Assembly: GCF_003363155.1 (NCBI RefSeq)
Contig: NZ_QRBE01000002.1
Span: 267,795-331,794, forward strand
Length of the DNA: 64,000 nucleotides
Source: Dyella monticola
GTDB taxonomy: Bacteria; Pseudomonadota; Gammaproteobacteria; Xanthomonadales; Rhodanobacteraceae
Direction of reading: 5' to 3'
Under the pieces are notes generated by a model. It did no database searches, was not told where the DNA came from, and was given only the letters and a program-made list of their open reading frames with translations. Every line of letters starts with the position of its first letter. Positions within the stretch are counted from its first letter, which is position 1. Positions 52,523 to 61,845 of the stretch are shown here, piece by piece. A program made the position numbers and the translations under genes.

Positions 52523-53152
52523 TCACGCTCGCCGGAACAGCAGGAACATGAATAGATCCGTCGCCAATCCCAGGCCATGCGGGGTCAGGCGCTCCAAACG
52601 AAAATACGGTGCCGCTGCTCGCGCCACCGTACGCGGCAAAAAATGATGAATGCGGCTTTCACTCGGGATCGCGTAGCGGCCATTGCGCATAAGACGCATG
52701 CGGCTCTTGCGCCACCACCCATAGCGCGCATCGCCGAGGTAATAAGGATTAAGCATGTTCACCAGGACGAAACCGTCGCGGCGAACGACGCGTGAAAGCT
52801 CCTCAAACAGAGCGTCATGATCCGCGAAGTAGTTGAGGACGGCGAAATTGGCAGTGACCGCGTGCACCTTGCAGGCCAACGGTGACCCAACCATGACGAC
52901 CGCTTCTCGCGTGATTTCTTCATGGCAATGGTGGGCCAGGTAATCCCGCATCCCTTCTGCCGGCTCATACACGAATGTCTTATGACCGCTGGCGGCGTAC
53001 GCCTTGGCATCGATGCCGGTTCCGGCGCCAAAATCGAGAACATCGTCCCCGTCAGCCAAAAGATTCAGCACCATCTTCTGAAACCGGTCGCGCACTCGCC
53101 GGTCCCGCCGCGAAGACAGAATGAATGAGTGGTACTGCTCTCCAATATGCAT
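52523..53152 (-). CDS. Class I SAM-dependent methyltransferase
   Basis: 209 residues from ATG 53152. Motif I DFGAGTGIDAKAYA with the acidic strand-2 end FVYEP, then VTANFAVLNYFADHD and the VRRDGFVLVNMLNPYYLGD block of Methyltransf_11/25 proteins. Soluble. The open frame extends upstream into the ABC transporter gene, but the conserved domain begins after MHIGEQYHSF. The acceptor is unknown; the neighbouring genes suggest the cluster's natural product or glycan. Confidence 0.82.
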   Translation of the reverse strand: MHIGEQYHSFILSSRRDRRVRDRFQKMVLNLLADGDDVLDFGAGTGIDAKAYAASGHKTFVYEPAEGMRDYLAHHCHEEITREAVVMVGSPLACKVHAVTANFAVLNYFADHDALFEELSRVVRRDGFVLVNMLNPYYLGDARYGWWRKSRMRLMRNGRYAIPSESRIHHFLPRTVARAAAPYFRLERLTPHGLGLATDLFMFLLFRRA

Positions 53153-53220
53153 GCTGTCGACTGTCGTAAAGGTCCACGGTGAGTGCCGATGCCACCGTGG
53201 AAGGTTGCGGACATGCCGGT

Positions 53221-54927
53221 TTACGCATGCGCGCGCGCAGCGGTATATACGGTCGCCCTGAAATCCGCGCCGATGGTCAGGCATTGATCGGCAATGGTCG
53301 CAACACTGTTGCGGTGCGAAACGACCAGCATGATCGTGTGCGGCAAGCGACGCTTCAACGCAGACAGCACCGCCATTTCAGACGCCACGTCGAGCGCGTT
53401 GGTCGCCTCATCCAGCAACGCCAGCAAGGGTTGCCTGAGGATGACCTGCGCCAACAACAAACGCTGTAACTCGCCGCCTGAGAGCCGACTCGATGAACTG
53501 CTCAATGTCGTATCAAGCCCCCTTTGCGAACCGGTCAGCCGCTTCTCCAGCCCGACGTCCGCCAATGCGCGATGGAGCATCTCGTCGCTGGCATCCGGCG
53601 CAGCCCATAACAGGCATTCGCGCACGGAATGCTGCCAAGGTCTCACGGTCTGGCTGACGTAGGCGCCGTTGCGTACGAGCTGGCGGTAATCATCGAAATC
53701 GATCGTGCGCCGCCCCGCGCGGGCAGTGAAGACGCGTGGCCGGATCAAGCCGGTCAGTACATCGGCAAGGCTGGTTTTGCCGATGCCCGAATCACCGGAT
53801 ATCAAGGTTAGCGTGCCCGGCGTAAGGGACAGGTTGCAGATATCGAGTGCCGCAAGTGGCGGCGCAAGCTGCACGCGATCGATGTGCAATGTACCTGCAA
53901 TCTGCGGCCCCTGCGGCGACACGCGTGCCTGTCGCGCCACAGGCAAGCGCATATAGCGTTGCCACAGCTCAAAGGCCGGAACAGCCGAGTGCAACTGCTG
54001 CAGACTCTGCCGCGTCGAGGCCAGATAAGGCAACAAACGGCCGAGTAGCAGGCATACCGCGATCAGCGATGCCTGATCCACGCCATGCAAGCGATAAGCA
54101 AGCACGAACAGCGCCCCCATGCCCGCCGCCGCGAGCAGTTCCAGCACCAATCGTCCCGAAGCGATAAGGCGCAGCTGGTGACGATAGCCTTCACTCAGTT
54201 TCGCGGAGATATCGTTATAACTCGCCTTTTCCGCCTCTTCCCGCTCGAACGAGCGGACGTGACGCAGGCGCCGCGGAAAATCCTCGCTAAGCCAGAACAG
54301 CCGGGTCAGATCGGCCACATAGGCGCGGCTGATCTTGGATTGTTCACGGCCATTGATACGCGAGGCCGCCAACGCCAGCACCGCGAGCAGCGGCGCACCC
54401 AACGCCAGCGGCGGCGATATCCAGAACGCCAGCCCAAGACTGACGAAAGCGGTCATGCCCGCCACCAGCAACTGCAACAGCGCGGTGAATCCTTGCGTAA
54501 TGATTTCGATGTTGTAGGTAAGTACCTGCGCAATTTCTGCCGACGTGGCATCCGCCAGGGATGGCAGTGATGCGCCGATCAACCGGGCGTGCACAGCGCG
54601 GCGCAGCCTCATGCCATATCGACTTGCCAGGCGTGCGGCCAGTCGCGCCGCCTGCCAACGCAACAACGCGAATACCGCGGTTAGCGCCGTGAAAATCGCC
54701 GCGTGCAGATCGATACTGCCGTGCACGTCGAACGTTCTACCCCCCAACACCACGGCATGTCCCGGTTGAACCAACGGTACCAGCCACACCGCTGCGGCAC
54801 TGCCCACCAGCGCACCGCCCAGCGATATCGCCACGTAAGCAGCCATTTCCGCCAGGTCCGCGCCCTGCATCGGTTGCAAGAAGGCGAACATGGATACCGG
54901 GCTGCGCGGCGGGTGTTCCATGGTCAT
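53221..54927 (-). CDS. ABC exporter, fused membrane and ATPase domains
   Basis: 568 residues. Six membrane helices in residues 1-340, then the ATPase: Walker A GDSGIGKTS near 383, signature LSGGELQRLLLAQ near 481, Walker B LLALLDEATNALD near 508 and the H-loop VVSHRN. No C39 peptidase domain. Layout is that of lipid, peptide or lasso-type exporters such as MsbA or LasD-like proteins. It overlaps the kinase gene by ATGA and probably secretes the product of this cluster. The substrate is unknown. Confidence 0.88.
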   Translation of the reverse strand: MTMEHPPRSPVSMFAFLQPMQGADLAEMAAYVAISLGGALVGSAAAVWLVPLVQPGHAVVLGGRTFDVHGSIDLHAAIFTALTAVFALLRWQAARLAARLASRYGMRLRRAVHARLIGASLPSLADATSAEIAQVLTYNIEIITQGFTALLQLLVAGMTAFVSLGLAFWISPPLALGAPLLAVLALAASRINGREQSKISRAYVADLTRLFWLSEDFPRRLRHVRSFEREEAEKASYNDISAKLSEGYRHQLRLIASGRLVLELLAAAGMGALFVLAYRLHGVDQASLIAVCLLLGRLLPYLASTRQSLQQLHSAVPAFELWQRYMRLPVARQARVSPQGPQIAGTLHIDRVQLAPPLAALDICNLSLTPGTLTLISGDSGIGKTSLADVLTGLIRPRVFTARAGRRTIDFDDYRQLVRNGAYVSQTVRPWQHSVRECLLWAAPDASDEMLHRALADVGLEKRLTGSQRGLDTTLSSSSSRLSGGELQRLLLAQVILRQPLLALLDEATNALDVASEMAVLSALKRRLPHTIMLVVSHRNSVATIADQCLTIGADFRATVYTAARAHA

Positions 54928-56066
54928 CGCTTGGAACGCCGTTGAAGAAGCTCTCGCACGGCGTCGACGGACGCGCTCGGATGCAGCCCTCGACGCAGTT
55001 CGTACATCCCCATCGCCACCAGCTTCTGCTCAAACCGCCGCCAACCGCTTTGTCCGGCGGCGTACGGTTGGTCAGCGCGCAAGCGGATAGCGATGTCGTT
55101 GGTGGGGACCGGGGTCAACATGCCGTCGACATCGTCGGCAGGCTCGCCAGAAACGAACACTGCGCCAACCACGGCCAACGGTGCGGCGGCCACCCGGCCA
55201 AACCCCGTCCGCACATCCGCCTCGAACTTCTCAACGCCACTGCGTCGTCGGATCGTCGGCGACATGCCGATCCAGTGTCGAGCCCGCTCATCGTCGATAA
55301 AACGCAGCGCATCGGCTTTCACGTGCACATAGTTGGCAACGCCGGTGGCAAGCAAGGTTTCAGGCTCCACAAAAACGGCGTCTTCGGATAGCAGATCGAG
55401 GCCCTTCAGCACGCTATGCAAGGCCAGCGTGGATTTGCCCGCGCCGCTTGCACCAAGCAACAAGACGCATCGTCCTTCGCTGCCCACGCATGCGCCATGC
55501 AATGGCACCAGGCCCACGCCGCGCGTCGCCAGAACGAAAACGGCAAATTCGATCAGCTCGTAGCGCAGATGATAGGGAAAACCAAGCATGTCCGACGAGA
55601 CCACGACCAACGCGCGCCGCTGCGCCGGCATCACCATGACGTAGTTGCACGCATCCACAACGCCGCACAGCAACCCCGCACCGGATCGCATTTGCACCGG
55701 CGGCGGCTCGATCGCGCCCCGCAACGACCGCCCAGGAACCAACCTCAGCTCAACGCGAAAATCGTACTCGGAATGCGGCAAATGATGCGGCGGCAATCCG
55801 CCATAAGCGGCCCCGACCTGATCCATCAATGCTTCGCAGTCGCTTTCAAACAAAAAGTGCGCGCCTAGCAGACGCTTGTGCACGGCCCAGTGGGTCCGAA
55901 TGCGCTCCCCAAAAGGATCGGCGCTGACGTCGGGTGCGACGTCGTCGAGAGTTGCGGCCATGCGGGTCGAAGCCTTGCTGACGATCGGTTTGAAGTGAGT
56001 GCAATCGGCCCGGAAAAAGGTTGTCGATGCTGCCGGGGCACCTTCTCGCAACCGAAAACCTGTCAT
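54924..56066 (-). CDS. HPr-kinase-like P-loop kinase
   Basis: 380 residues from ATG 56066. The C-terminal half has the HprK-type P-loop LLLGASGAGKSTLALHSVL near 208, then LLSEDAVFVEPETL, the acidic loop typical of HPr serine kinases and related serine kinases in peptide clusters. The N-terminal ~200 residues match nothing I recognise and may bind the substrate. HprK-like kinases in RiPP clusters phosphorylate a precursor Ser; others accompany PqqD-type carriers. Context suggests such modification here (inference). A GTG start at 56117 is possible. Confidence 0.72.
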   Translation of the reverse strand: MTGFRLREGAPAASTTFFRADCTHFKPIVSKASTRMAATLDDVAPDVSADPFGERIRTHWAVHKRLLGAHFLFESDCEALMDQVGAAYGGLPPHHLPHSEYDFRVELRLVPGRSLRGAIEPPPVQMRSGAGLLCGVVDACNYVMVMPAQRRALVVVSSDMLGFPYHLRYELIEFAVFVLATRGVGLVPLHGACVGSEGRCVLLLGASGAGKSTLALHSVLKGLDLLSEDAVFVEPETLLATGVANYVHVKADALRFIDDERARHWIGMSPTIRRRSGVEKFEADVRTGFGRVAAAPLAVVGAVFVSGEPADDVDGMLTPVPTNDIAIRLRADQPYAAGQSGWRRFEQKLVAMGMYELRRGLHPSASVDAVRELLQRRSKR

Positions 56067-56134
56067 GACGCACTCACGATCACGCAGCGTTACAGCTTGC
56101 GGCGTTTTCCAGCCCACATCGAGGCGTCAAAGCA

Positions 56135-57628
56135 ATGCTAAAGATTCAGGTCGGCCACTCCTATTTCCTGCGGTACGACCGAAAGCAGTGGGAGCGCGGC
56201 AAGCCCTACCCTCCGCTTGCGACGATCCAGATTGCGGCCTTGCTGCGGGAAATGGGCCACCAGATCAGCGTGTTCGACGCGATGCTCAGCGAGGGTGTCG
56301 AGGACTTTGCGCCATCGTTGGATGCAGCCGTTCCGGACGTTGTCGTCATCTACGAAGACAACTTCAACTTTCTCACCAAGATGTGTCTTGGGCGAATGCG
56401 CGAGGCGGCTTGCCAGATGATTGGCGAAGCACGCGCCCGGGGCATGCGCGTGATCGTGGCGGGGTCCGATGCGTCCGACCAACCAGAAGCCTTTCTCTGC
56501 GCCGGCGCGAACGCCGTATTGATCGGCGAGGGCATCGCCGCACTGGTGGAACTGATTGCGCGGCTTGAACGCAACCCGCATATCGATGACACCACCTGGG
56601 CTGCCGATATCACGGGCGTCGCCACGCTGGTCAGCGAGCGGACACACGTGACGCGTATCGGCGTGGTGCCGCCCGATCCACGGCTCACGCTCCGCCCGGC
56701 GTGGGATCTGTTGCACATCGATCGCTATCGCCAGATGTGGCGCGAACGCCACGGCTACTTCAGCCTCAACATGGCCGCCTCACGCGGTTGCCCGTTCCGC
56801 TGCAACTGGTGCGCCAAACCGATCTGGGGTAATCACTACAAACAGCGCAGCGCGCAGGATATGGCTGCGGAAATGGCCTATCTGAAACAAACCTTCCAGC
56901 CGGACCATATCTGGATGGCCGACGATATTTTCGGTTTCCACGTCGATTGGGTGACCGAATTCGCCGAGCATCTGCACCAGACAAATGGCTCCGTGCCCTT
57001 CACCATCCAGGCGCGCGCTGACCTGATCAGCGAACGCATGGCCGATGCGCTGAAACGTGCGGGCTGCGCGGAAGCGTGGATTGGCGCGGAAAGCGGCAGC
57101 CAGCGCGTGCTGGATGCAATGAACAAAGGCACGAAGGTGGAAGAGCTGATCGCCGCGCGAAAGCGCCTGGGCGAGCGCGGCATTCGCGTGGGTTTCTTTA
57201 TCCAGCTCGGCTATCTGGGCGAACAGCTCGGCGATCTATTGGCGACGCGCGAACTAGTCACGCAAGCGATGCCGGACGATATCGGCGTCAGTGTTTCCTA
57301 CCCCCTGCCCGGCACCAAGTTCTACGAGCAGGTGAAAGCGCAGCTTGGCCGGAAAACGCATTGGGAGGAAAGCGATGACCTGTCGATGATGTTCCGGGGT
57401 GCCTACGATTCGGAATTCTATCGTCGCGTGCGCGATTTGCTGCACGAACAAGTCGCCTTGCTTCCTACGCAAAACACCGATCCGGAACGTTATCGCGACG
57501 CGTGTAGCGCGCTGGATGCGCAATGGACCGCGCTGATTGCCAGTGAGCACGCACACCGGACCGAACATGCTCCCCTTCCACTCGCCACGGCCGTCGCGCG
57601 CCATGCTGCCACCGCTCAAACTCGTTAA
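56135..57628 (+). CDS. B12-binding domain radical SAM protein
   Basis: 497 residues. The N-terminal cobalamin-binding-like Rossmann domain (PPLATIQIAALLREMGHQIS; GMRVIVAGSDASDQPEAFLC) lacks the DxHxxG motif as far as I can see. The radical SAM core has SRGCPFRCNWC with Cys219, Cys223, Cys226 for the 4Fe-4S cluster. Such enzymes methylate or rearrange unactivated carbons. It is divergent from the kinase gene and starts a two-gene plus-strand unit. The reaction is unknown. Confidence 0.85.
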   Translation: MLKIQVGHSYFLRYDRKQWERGKPYPPLATIQIAALLREMGHQISVFDAMLSEGVEDFAPSLDAAVPDVVVIYEDNFNFLTKMCLGRMREAACQMIGEARARGMRVIVAGSDASDQPEAFLCAGANAVLIGEGIAALVELIARLERNPHIDDTTWAADITGVATLVSERTHVTRIGVVPPDPRLTLRPAWDLLHIDRYRQMWRERHGYFSLNMAASRGCPFRCNWCAKPIWGNHYKQRSAQDMAAEMAYLKQTFQPDHIWMADDIFGFHVDWVTEFAEHLHQTNGSVPFTIQARADLISERMADALKRAGCAEAWIGAESGSQRVLDAMNKGTKVEELIAARKRLGERGIRVGFFIQLGYLGEQLGDLLATRELVTQAMPDDIGVSVSYPLPGTKFYEQVKAQLGRKTHWEESDDLSMMFRGAYDSEFYRRVRDLLHEQVALLPTQNTDPERYRDACSALDAQWTALIASEHAHRTEHAPLPLATAVARHAATAQTR

Positions 57629-58874
57629 GCGCGGCCTGCGCAAGGCTACCGAAGCCATCGCTACGGAGCTGGCATGCCCCGGCAGCGCGACGCCCGAATG
57701 GAATGAACTGGAGTGGCGGCTTGCCTTGGCGGCAGCCGCTGCGCACGGTGTATCGCCGCTGCTTTCCCATTATTCGGCCTGGCAACAACCGGCGTGGCGC
57801 GCGTTTCTTGAACATCAGCGCGCGCATGTCGAACAGCGTTACACGCGTATGGCTGCCTTGCTCACATGCATCGACGCCGAAGCACGCTCAGCCGGCGTAG
57901 CCATGGTCGCCTTGAAAGGTTCCGCGCTGCATGCGATCGGGCTCTATACGCCGGGCGACCGGCCCATGGCCGATATCGATCTTCTGGTATGCGATGAACA
58001 GGCGGACCAGGCCGCAAAACTGCTGCAGACGCTCGGTTACGTGGAATCGTTCGTACAATGGAAGCATCGCGTGTTCAAACCCGTGAGCGGCGAGCCGATA
58101 CCAGGCCTGGGCGAACACCGCGATACGCCGATCACTATCGAGCTACATACGCGCATCCACGAACGCCTGCCGATTTCCACCATCGACCTGACTAAGCGCA
58201 TTTTTCCGCAACAGCCACTGCCCGGCCTCAATGCTTACCCATCGAACGCCGCATTGATGAGTCACCTGTTGTTGCATGCGGCAGGAAATATGTGCAGCCG
58301 AAGCCTGCGCCTGGTGCATCTGAACGACATCTCGCTGCTGGCCACGCGCATGCTGACCAGCGACTGGGATGCCCTCTGGTGCGGACCGGAGCCGCCCTGG
58401 TGGGCGCTGCCGCCACTGCGCATGGTGGCGCGCTATTACACCAACGCAATCCCTGCGGCCGTGTTCGTTCGGTTGCGGCGCGACTGCCCGCTATGGCTGC
58501 GCGAGCGATCGCGCCACCGGACGCTGACTCAGGTGTCGTGCTCGGGATTGTGGCTGACGGCGCTGCCCGGCATCGAATGGTCGCGCTCGCTTGGCGAGGC
58601 TGGCCGGTGCGTTTTCAATCGCCTCAGGCCGCCGACAGAAGCCATCAAGGAGCGCGCCGACATGATCCGCACGCAATGGTGGCTGCAGGGGCAAAGCTGG
58701 GTCACCCAGAAGCACGCCAGGCGCATGCTCACTTGGCTGATTCGCCCCATACCGCGGATGGATACGCTGTATGTGGTGCGCGCAGCGCTCGAACACCCAT
58801 TCGCCCTAGTGCCCACGCACGAAACCCACGCCTCCGCCCCCACCGCTCGACGCGCCGCCTCGTCGTGCTTGTAG
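57567..58874 (+). CDS. Nucleotidyltransferase-fold protein (NTP_transf_5 family)
   Basis: 435 residues. LKGSALHAIGLYTPGDRPMA then DIDLLV carries the DxD metal motif of the MNT-like fold (PF14907). The rest is helical. Family members frequently occur with HPr-like kinases, PqqD-type chaperones and exporters in peptide and exopolysaccharide loci. It overlaps the radical SAM gene by about 60 bp, so the start is uncertain; ATG 57603 is an alternative. Transfer of a nucleotide or phosphosugar is likely, but the acceptor is unknown. Confidence 0.75.
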   Translation: MLPFHSPRPSRAMLPPLKLVKRGLRKATEAIATELACPGSATPEWNELEWRLALAAAAAHGVSPLLSHYSAWQQPAWRAFLEHQRAHVEQRYTRMAALLTCIDAEARSAGVAMVALKGSALHAIGLYTPGDRPMADIDLLVCDEQADQAAKLLQTLGYVESFVQWKHRVFKPVSGEPIPGLGEHRDTPITIELHTRIHERLPISTIDLTKRIFPQQPLPGLNAYPSNAALMSHLLLHAAGNMCSRSLRLVHLNDISLLATRMLTSDWDALWCGPEPPWWALPPLRMVARYYTNAIPAAVFVRLRRDCPLWLRERSRHRTLTQVSCSGLWLTALPGIEWSRSLGEAGRCVFNRLRPPTEAIKERADMIRTQWWLQGQSWVTQKHARRMLTWLIRPIPRMDTLYVVRAALEHPFALVPTHETHASAPTARRAASSCL

Positions 58875-58891
58875 ACGGCGGTAAACGTTCA

Positions 58892-59503
58892 CTACAGCAA
58901 GCCCAGTTCGGCCAAGTGTTCGCGCAGGCCCATGGCATCGCGAAACCACCACCCACGCATGCCCAATGCTTGCGCCGCGGCGACGTTACGCATGGAGTCG
59001 TCGATATAAAGCGCCATGGCAGGTTCAACCGAGTAACGCGCCAACAGCCTTTGATAGATGCGCGGATCGGGCTTCACCAGACGTTCCTCACCGGACACCA
59101 CGATGCCTTCGAACCATTGCAGAAACGGGTAAAGCTGTCGCGCAATCGGAAAGGTTTCCTGGGACCAATTGGTCAGCGCAAGCAGGCGCACGCCGCGCGC
59201 TTTCAGTTCTGCCAGCACAGCGACGCTTTCCTCGATGGGGCCGACCAACGTTTCGCGCCAGCGCAGATGGTAGGCATCGATCAGCTCGGCATGTTCGGGA
59301 AAGCGGGTACGCAGCAACGCCGTGGCTTCCACCCAGGGTCGCCCGGCGTCCTGCTGTTCGTTCCATTCGCTATTGCATACCTCGCGCAGGAACCATTCCA
59401 TGCGTTCCTCATCGTCGATCAGCTGACGATACAACCGCCGTGGATCCCACCCGATCAATACGTTGCCAAGGTCGAAAATTACCGTATCGATACGCTTGCT
59501 CAC
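58892..59503 (-). CDS. HAD-family phosphatase
   Basis: 203 residues. Motif I VIFDLGNVLIGWD has only the first Asp followed by Leu-Gly-Asn, the DLGNVL form of the YihX/epoxide hydrolase-like HAD group. LLALTNWS is motif II, KPDPRIYQ motif III and YIDDSMRNVAAAQALG motif IV. It probably removes phosphate from a sugar phosphate or nucleotide such as alpha-glucose-1-phosphate. Separated by 90 bp from the glycosyltransferase gene; possibly in its operon. Confidence 0.85.
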   Translation of the reverse strand: MSKRIDTVIFDLGNVLIGWDPRRLYRQLIDDEERMEWFLREVCNSEWNEQQDAGRPWVEATALLRTRFPEHAELIDAYHLRWRETLVGPIEESVAVLAELKARGVRLLALTNWSQETFPIARQLYPFLQWFEGIVVSGEERLVKPDPRIYQRLLARYSVEPAMALYIDDSMRNVAAAQALGMRGWWFRDAMGLREHLAELGLL

Positions 59504-59593
59504 TGCTCAATCCCGTGCTCTGGCCGTCGCGTGGCGGGATTATCGCAGATCAAGCCTGACCGCAACGCCGCCGGAGTCGTGGTGCTCGATCAG

Positions 59594-60709
59594 TCACGCC
59601 TCGTCATGGGCGTGCACGCACAATCGTCGATACAAGGCATTGAACCGTCGCGCCGTGTCATCCGCGTCTTCCAATAGCGCGCGACGCTGCGCCTCGCGCG
59701 CCAAGCGCAGTCGCAACGCCTCATCGTCGAGCACCTCTTCGATGGCTTCGGCCAAACCCGCCCAGTCACCCGTCGGGACCGCCAGCGCGGCCGATGGCGC
59801 CCATTCGGCGATATGGCCAACTGCTGTTCCCACGGTCGGCACGCCCGCGACCGCCGCCTCGAGCAGTACCAGCGGGCCGGCCTCGTGCAAGGATGACATC
59901 ACCAGCAAATCGGCCGATTCCATCAATGGCCTCAGCTCACGCTGCGTCTTGAAGCCGAGAAAGCGCACGTGCCGTTGCAGCCCAAGCCGTTGCGCAAGCG
60001 CAGCCATCTCGCCGTCGAGGGTGTCGACGCCGACGATGTCCATGTGAAAATCCATGCCATCGTGCATCAATTCGGCCAAGGCGCGCAGCAACGTGGATGG
60101 ATCCTTGACGCGATTGAGACTGGCCACATGCAGCAGCCGCGCAGGTCCGCCATAGCGTCTGCGCGGTGCAAGCGCGGGCCACGCTTGCAGATCCACACCA
60201 AGCGGCACGCGCGTGGCGACCAGCCCCAAGGCATTCAACGCATCGAGCATGGGCATGCTTGCCGCCGTGATCGCGTCCGCGCGACGCAGGATGATGGCCT
60301 CGCGCATGCGGCCTTTCCATTTCTGGCGGCCACCATAACCAATCTCGCGCAGTGCGACGAGCTCACCACCGGCGATATGCACGGCGCTGGGCAAGCGCAG
60401 CAGCTTGGCCGCCGTTATCGCGATGAAACTGCACGATCCGGAAAAAATCGCCTGGATCAAAGCAAACGGCGCACGGCGATGTTCGGCGCATATCGCCGCG
60501 ATCGCGCGCAGGCGTGTCCATCCTTCGCCGATATTATGGATCTGTGCTCCGGCCAGCATCCACCGACCCGGCGCGGTCTCCTGATGCAACACGAAGACGT
60601 GCACATCGTGCACCCGGGCCAACCGGGTGATCAGCGCCAGGAACGCCGGGATGACCCGCCACTCACCGCTGCGATCCACGCCGCCTGGAAGCACCAAGGC
60701 AAGTTTCAC
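59594..60709 (-). CDS. Glycosyltransferase, GT4/GT1 family (GT-B fold)
   Basis: 371 residues. N-terminal Rossmann domain (LALVLPGGVDRSGEWRVIPA) and C-terminal donor domain with LLHVASLNRVKDPSTLLRAL, the EAGPLVLLEAAVAGVPTVGT nucleotide-sugar motif (Glu-x7-Glu) and a terminal helix. It adds a sugar from an NDP-sugar. It overlaps the next glycosyltransferase by 4 bp. Acceptor unknown. Confidence 0.85.
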   Translation of the reverse strand: MKLALVLPGGVDRSGEWRVIPAFLALITRLARVHDVHVFVLHQETAPGRWMLAGAQIHNIGEGWTRLRAIAAICAEHRRAPFALIQAIFSGSCSFIAITAAKLLRLPSAVHIAGGELVALREIGYGGRQKWKGRMREAIILRRADAITAASMPMLDALNALGLVATRVPLGVDLQAWPALAPRRRYGGPARLLHVASLNRVKDPSTLLRALAELMHDGMDFHMDIVGVDTLDGEMAALAQRLGLQRHVRFLGFKTQRELRPLMESADLLVMSSLHEAGPLVLLEAAVAGVPTVGTAVGHIAEWAPSAALAVPTGDWAGLAEAIEEVLDDEALRLRLAREAQRRALLEDADDTARRFNALYRRLCVHAHDEA

Positions 60710-61842
60710 GACACGCCCCGCCTGTGGTCATCGAACACATGCCCATACGCCTGCGCCCACTTTCGCCCCACCGCCGCAAACGAAAGCGACGCATCAAAAT
60801 GCGCGCGCACGTGTGCCCGTGTTGGGCGCGCCCTTGCCAGGCTCACCAAGGCATCGGCCAGTCGCGTGGCATCGCCGCAAGGCCACAATCGGCCCACGCG
60901 CCCATCGTCGGTCAACGCACGGAACGAAGGAATATCCGTAACCACTGGCACTACACCGCACGCCATGGCTTCGAGCAGAGCATAGCCACAACTTTCGGCG
61001 TGACTGCCTGAGACGAACAGATCCGCGGACTGCATCAACCGCTCGACATGTGCGTGCGGCAGCTTGCCCAGCAGATGCACGCGCGCGGCGAGCGACGGAT
61101 CCTGAGCCAATCGGGCATGCACATCCTGCAGCAGCGGCGCGCTACCAAAAGCACACCAGAGTTGTATACCGGGAAGCCGTGCCACGGCCTGTGCAATGCC
61201 GTCGAGCACGGTCAGCGGGTCTTTGCCGTCACTCAAGTGCCCTACCCAGAGCACGCAAGGATCGCCGTAAAGGCCGGTTTCCGCCTGTGCACGTGCCTGA
61301 TCGCCACAGGTAAAGCGACAGCTGGATTCCGGAATGGAAAACAACGTCGTATGCGGCGCGAACATGCCGGCTCCCACAAACGGGCGCGCCAATTCGGTGG
61401 TCGTAAAAGCGACCCCTTGGGCACATGCATACCAGCGCCGCCATTGCGGTCGTCGCCACCAGCGCGGCGCACGATCGGCGTGATCTTGGAGAAGTATCGG
61501 CAGTTGCGGCAAGAGATGCGCAATGAACGATGCGTGCCTGGCAAAGCCAAGGCCGTGCACATGCAGTACGTCCGCGTGGATCGCCTCAAGCACCTGCGCA
61601 TAGCGGCGCGCGCACTCTTCCACGGTGTTGGCCGGGGCCATATCGATGAAGTGATAATCGACATGGTTGCGCATCAACCGCTCCCGCGTTACCGCGGCCT
61701 GGATCACTGAAACGCGCACCCCCGCGCTCGCGACAGCTTCTGGAATATCGGCCAGCGATGGCCAATGCGCCAGGACGCCGGCAGCGTCCAGCTCCTTCGG
61801 CGCGGGAAAAAAGTTGGCGTGTGCGACGTGCAAGCGCCGCAC
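60706..61842 (-). CDS. Glycosyltransferase, GT4 family
   Basis: 378 residues, GT-B fold. DVLHVHGLGFARHASFIAHL in the acceptor half and VLWVGHLSDGKDPLTVLDGI with HAESCGYALLEAMACGVVPV in the donor half are typical GT4 elements. The pair of overlapping glycosyltransferases implies that the product carries at least two sugars, or that they act in sequence on a lipid carrier. It starts 3 bp after the radical SAM stop. Confidence 0.85.
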   Translation of the reverse strand: MRRLHVAHANFFPAPKELDAAGVLAHWPSLADIPEAVASAGVRVSVIQAAVTRERLMRNHVDYHFIDMAPANTVEECARRYAQVLEAIHADVLHVHGLGFARHASFIAHLLPQLPILLQDHADRAPRWWRRPQWRRWYACAQGVAFTTTELARPFVGAGMFAPHTTLFSIPESSCRFTCGDQARAQAETGLYGDPCVLWVGHLSDGKDPLTVLDGIAQAVARLPGIQLWCAFGSAPLLQDVHARLAQDPSLAARVHLLGKLPHAHVERLMQSADLFVSGSHAESCGYALLEAMACGVVPVVTDIPSFRALTDDGRVGRLWPCGDATRLADALVSLARARPTRAHVRAHFDASLSFAAVGRKWAQAYGHVFDDHRRGVS

Positions 61843-61845
61843 CCT

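Noticed and set aside
56067-56134. Hidden precursor peptide between the kinase and the radical SAM gene
   Set aside because: Only 68 bp, needed for two divergent promoters; no start with a ribosome site.
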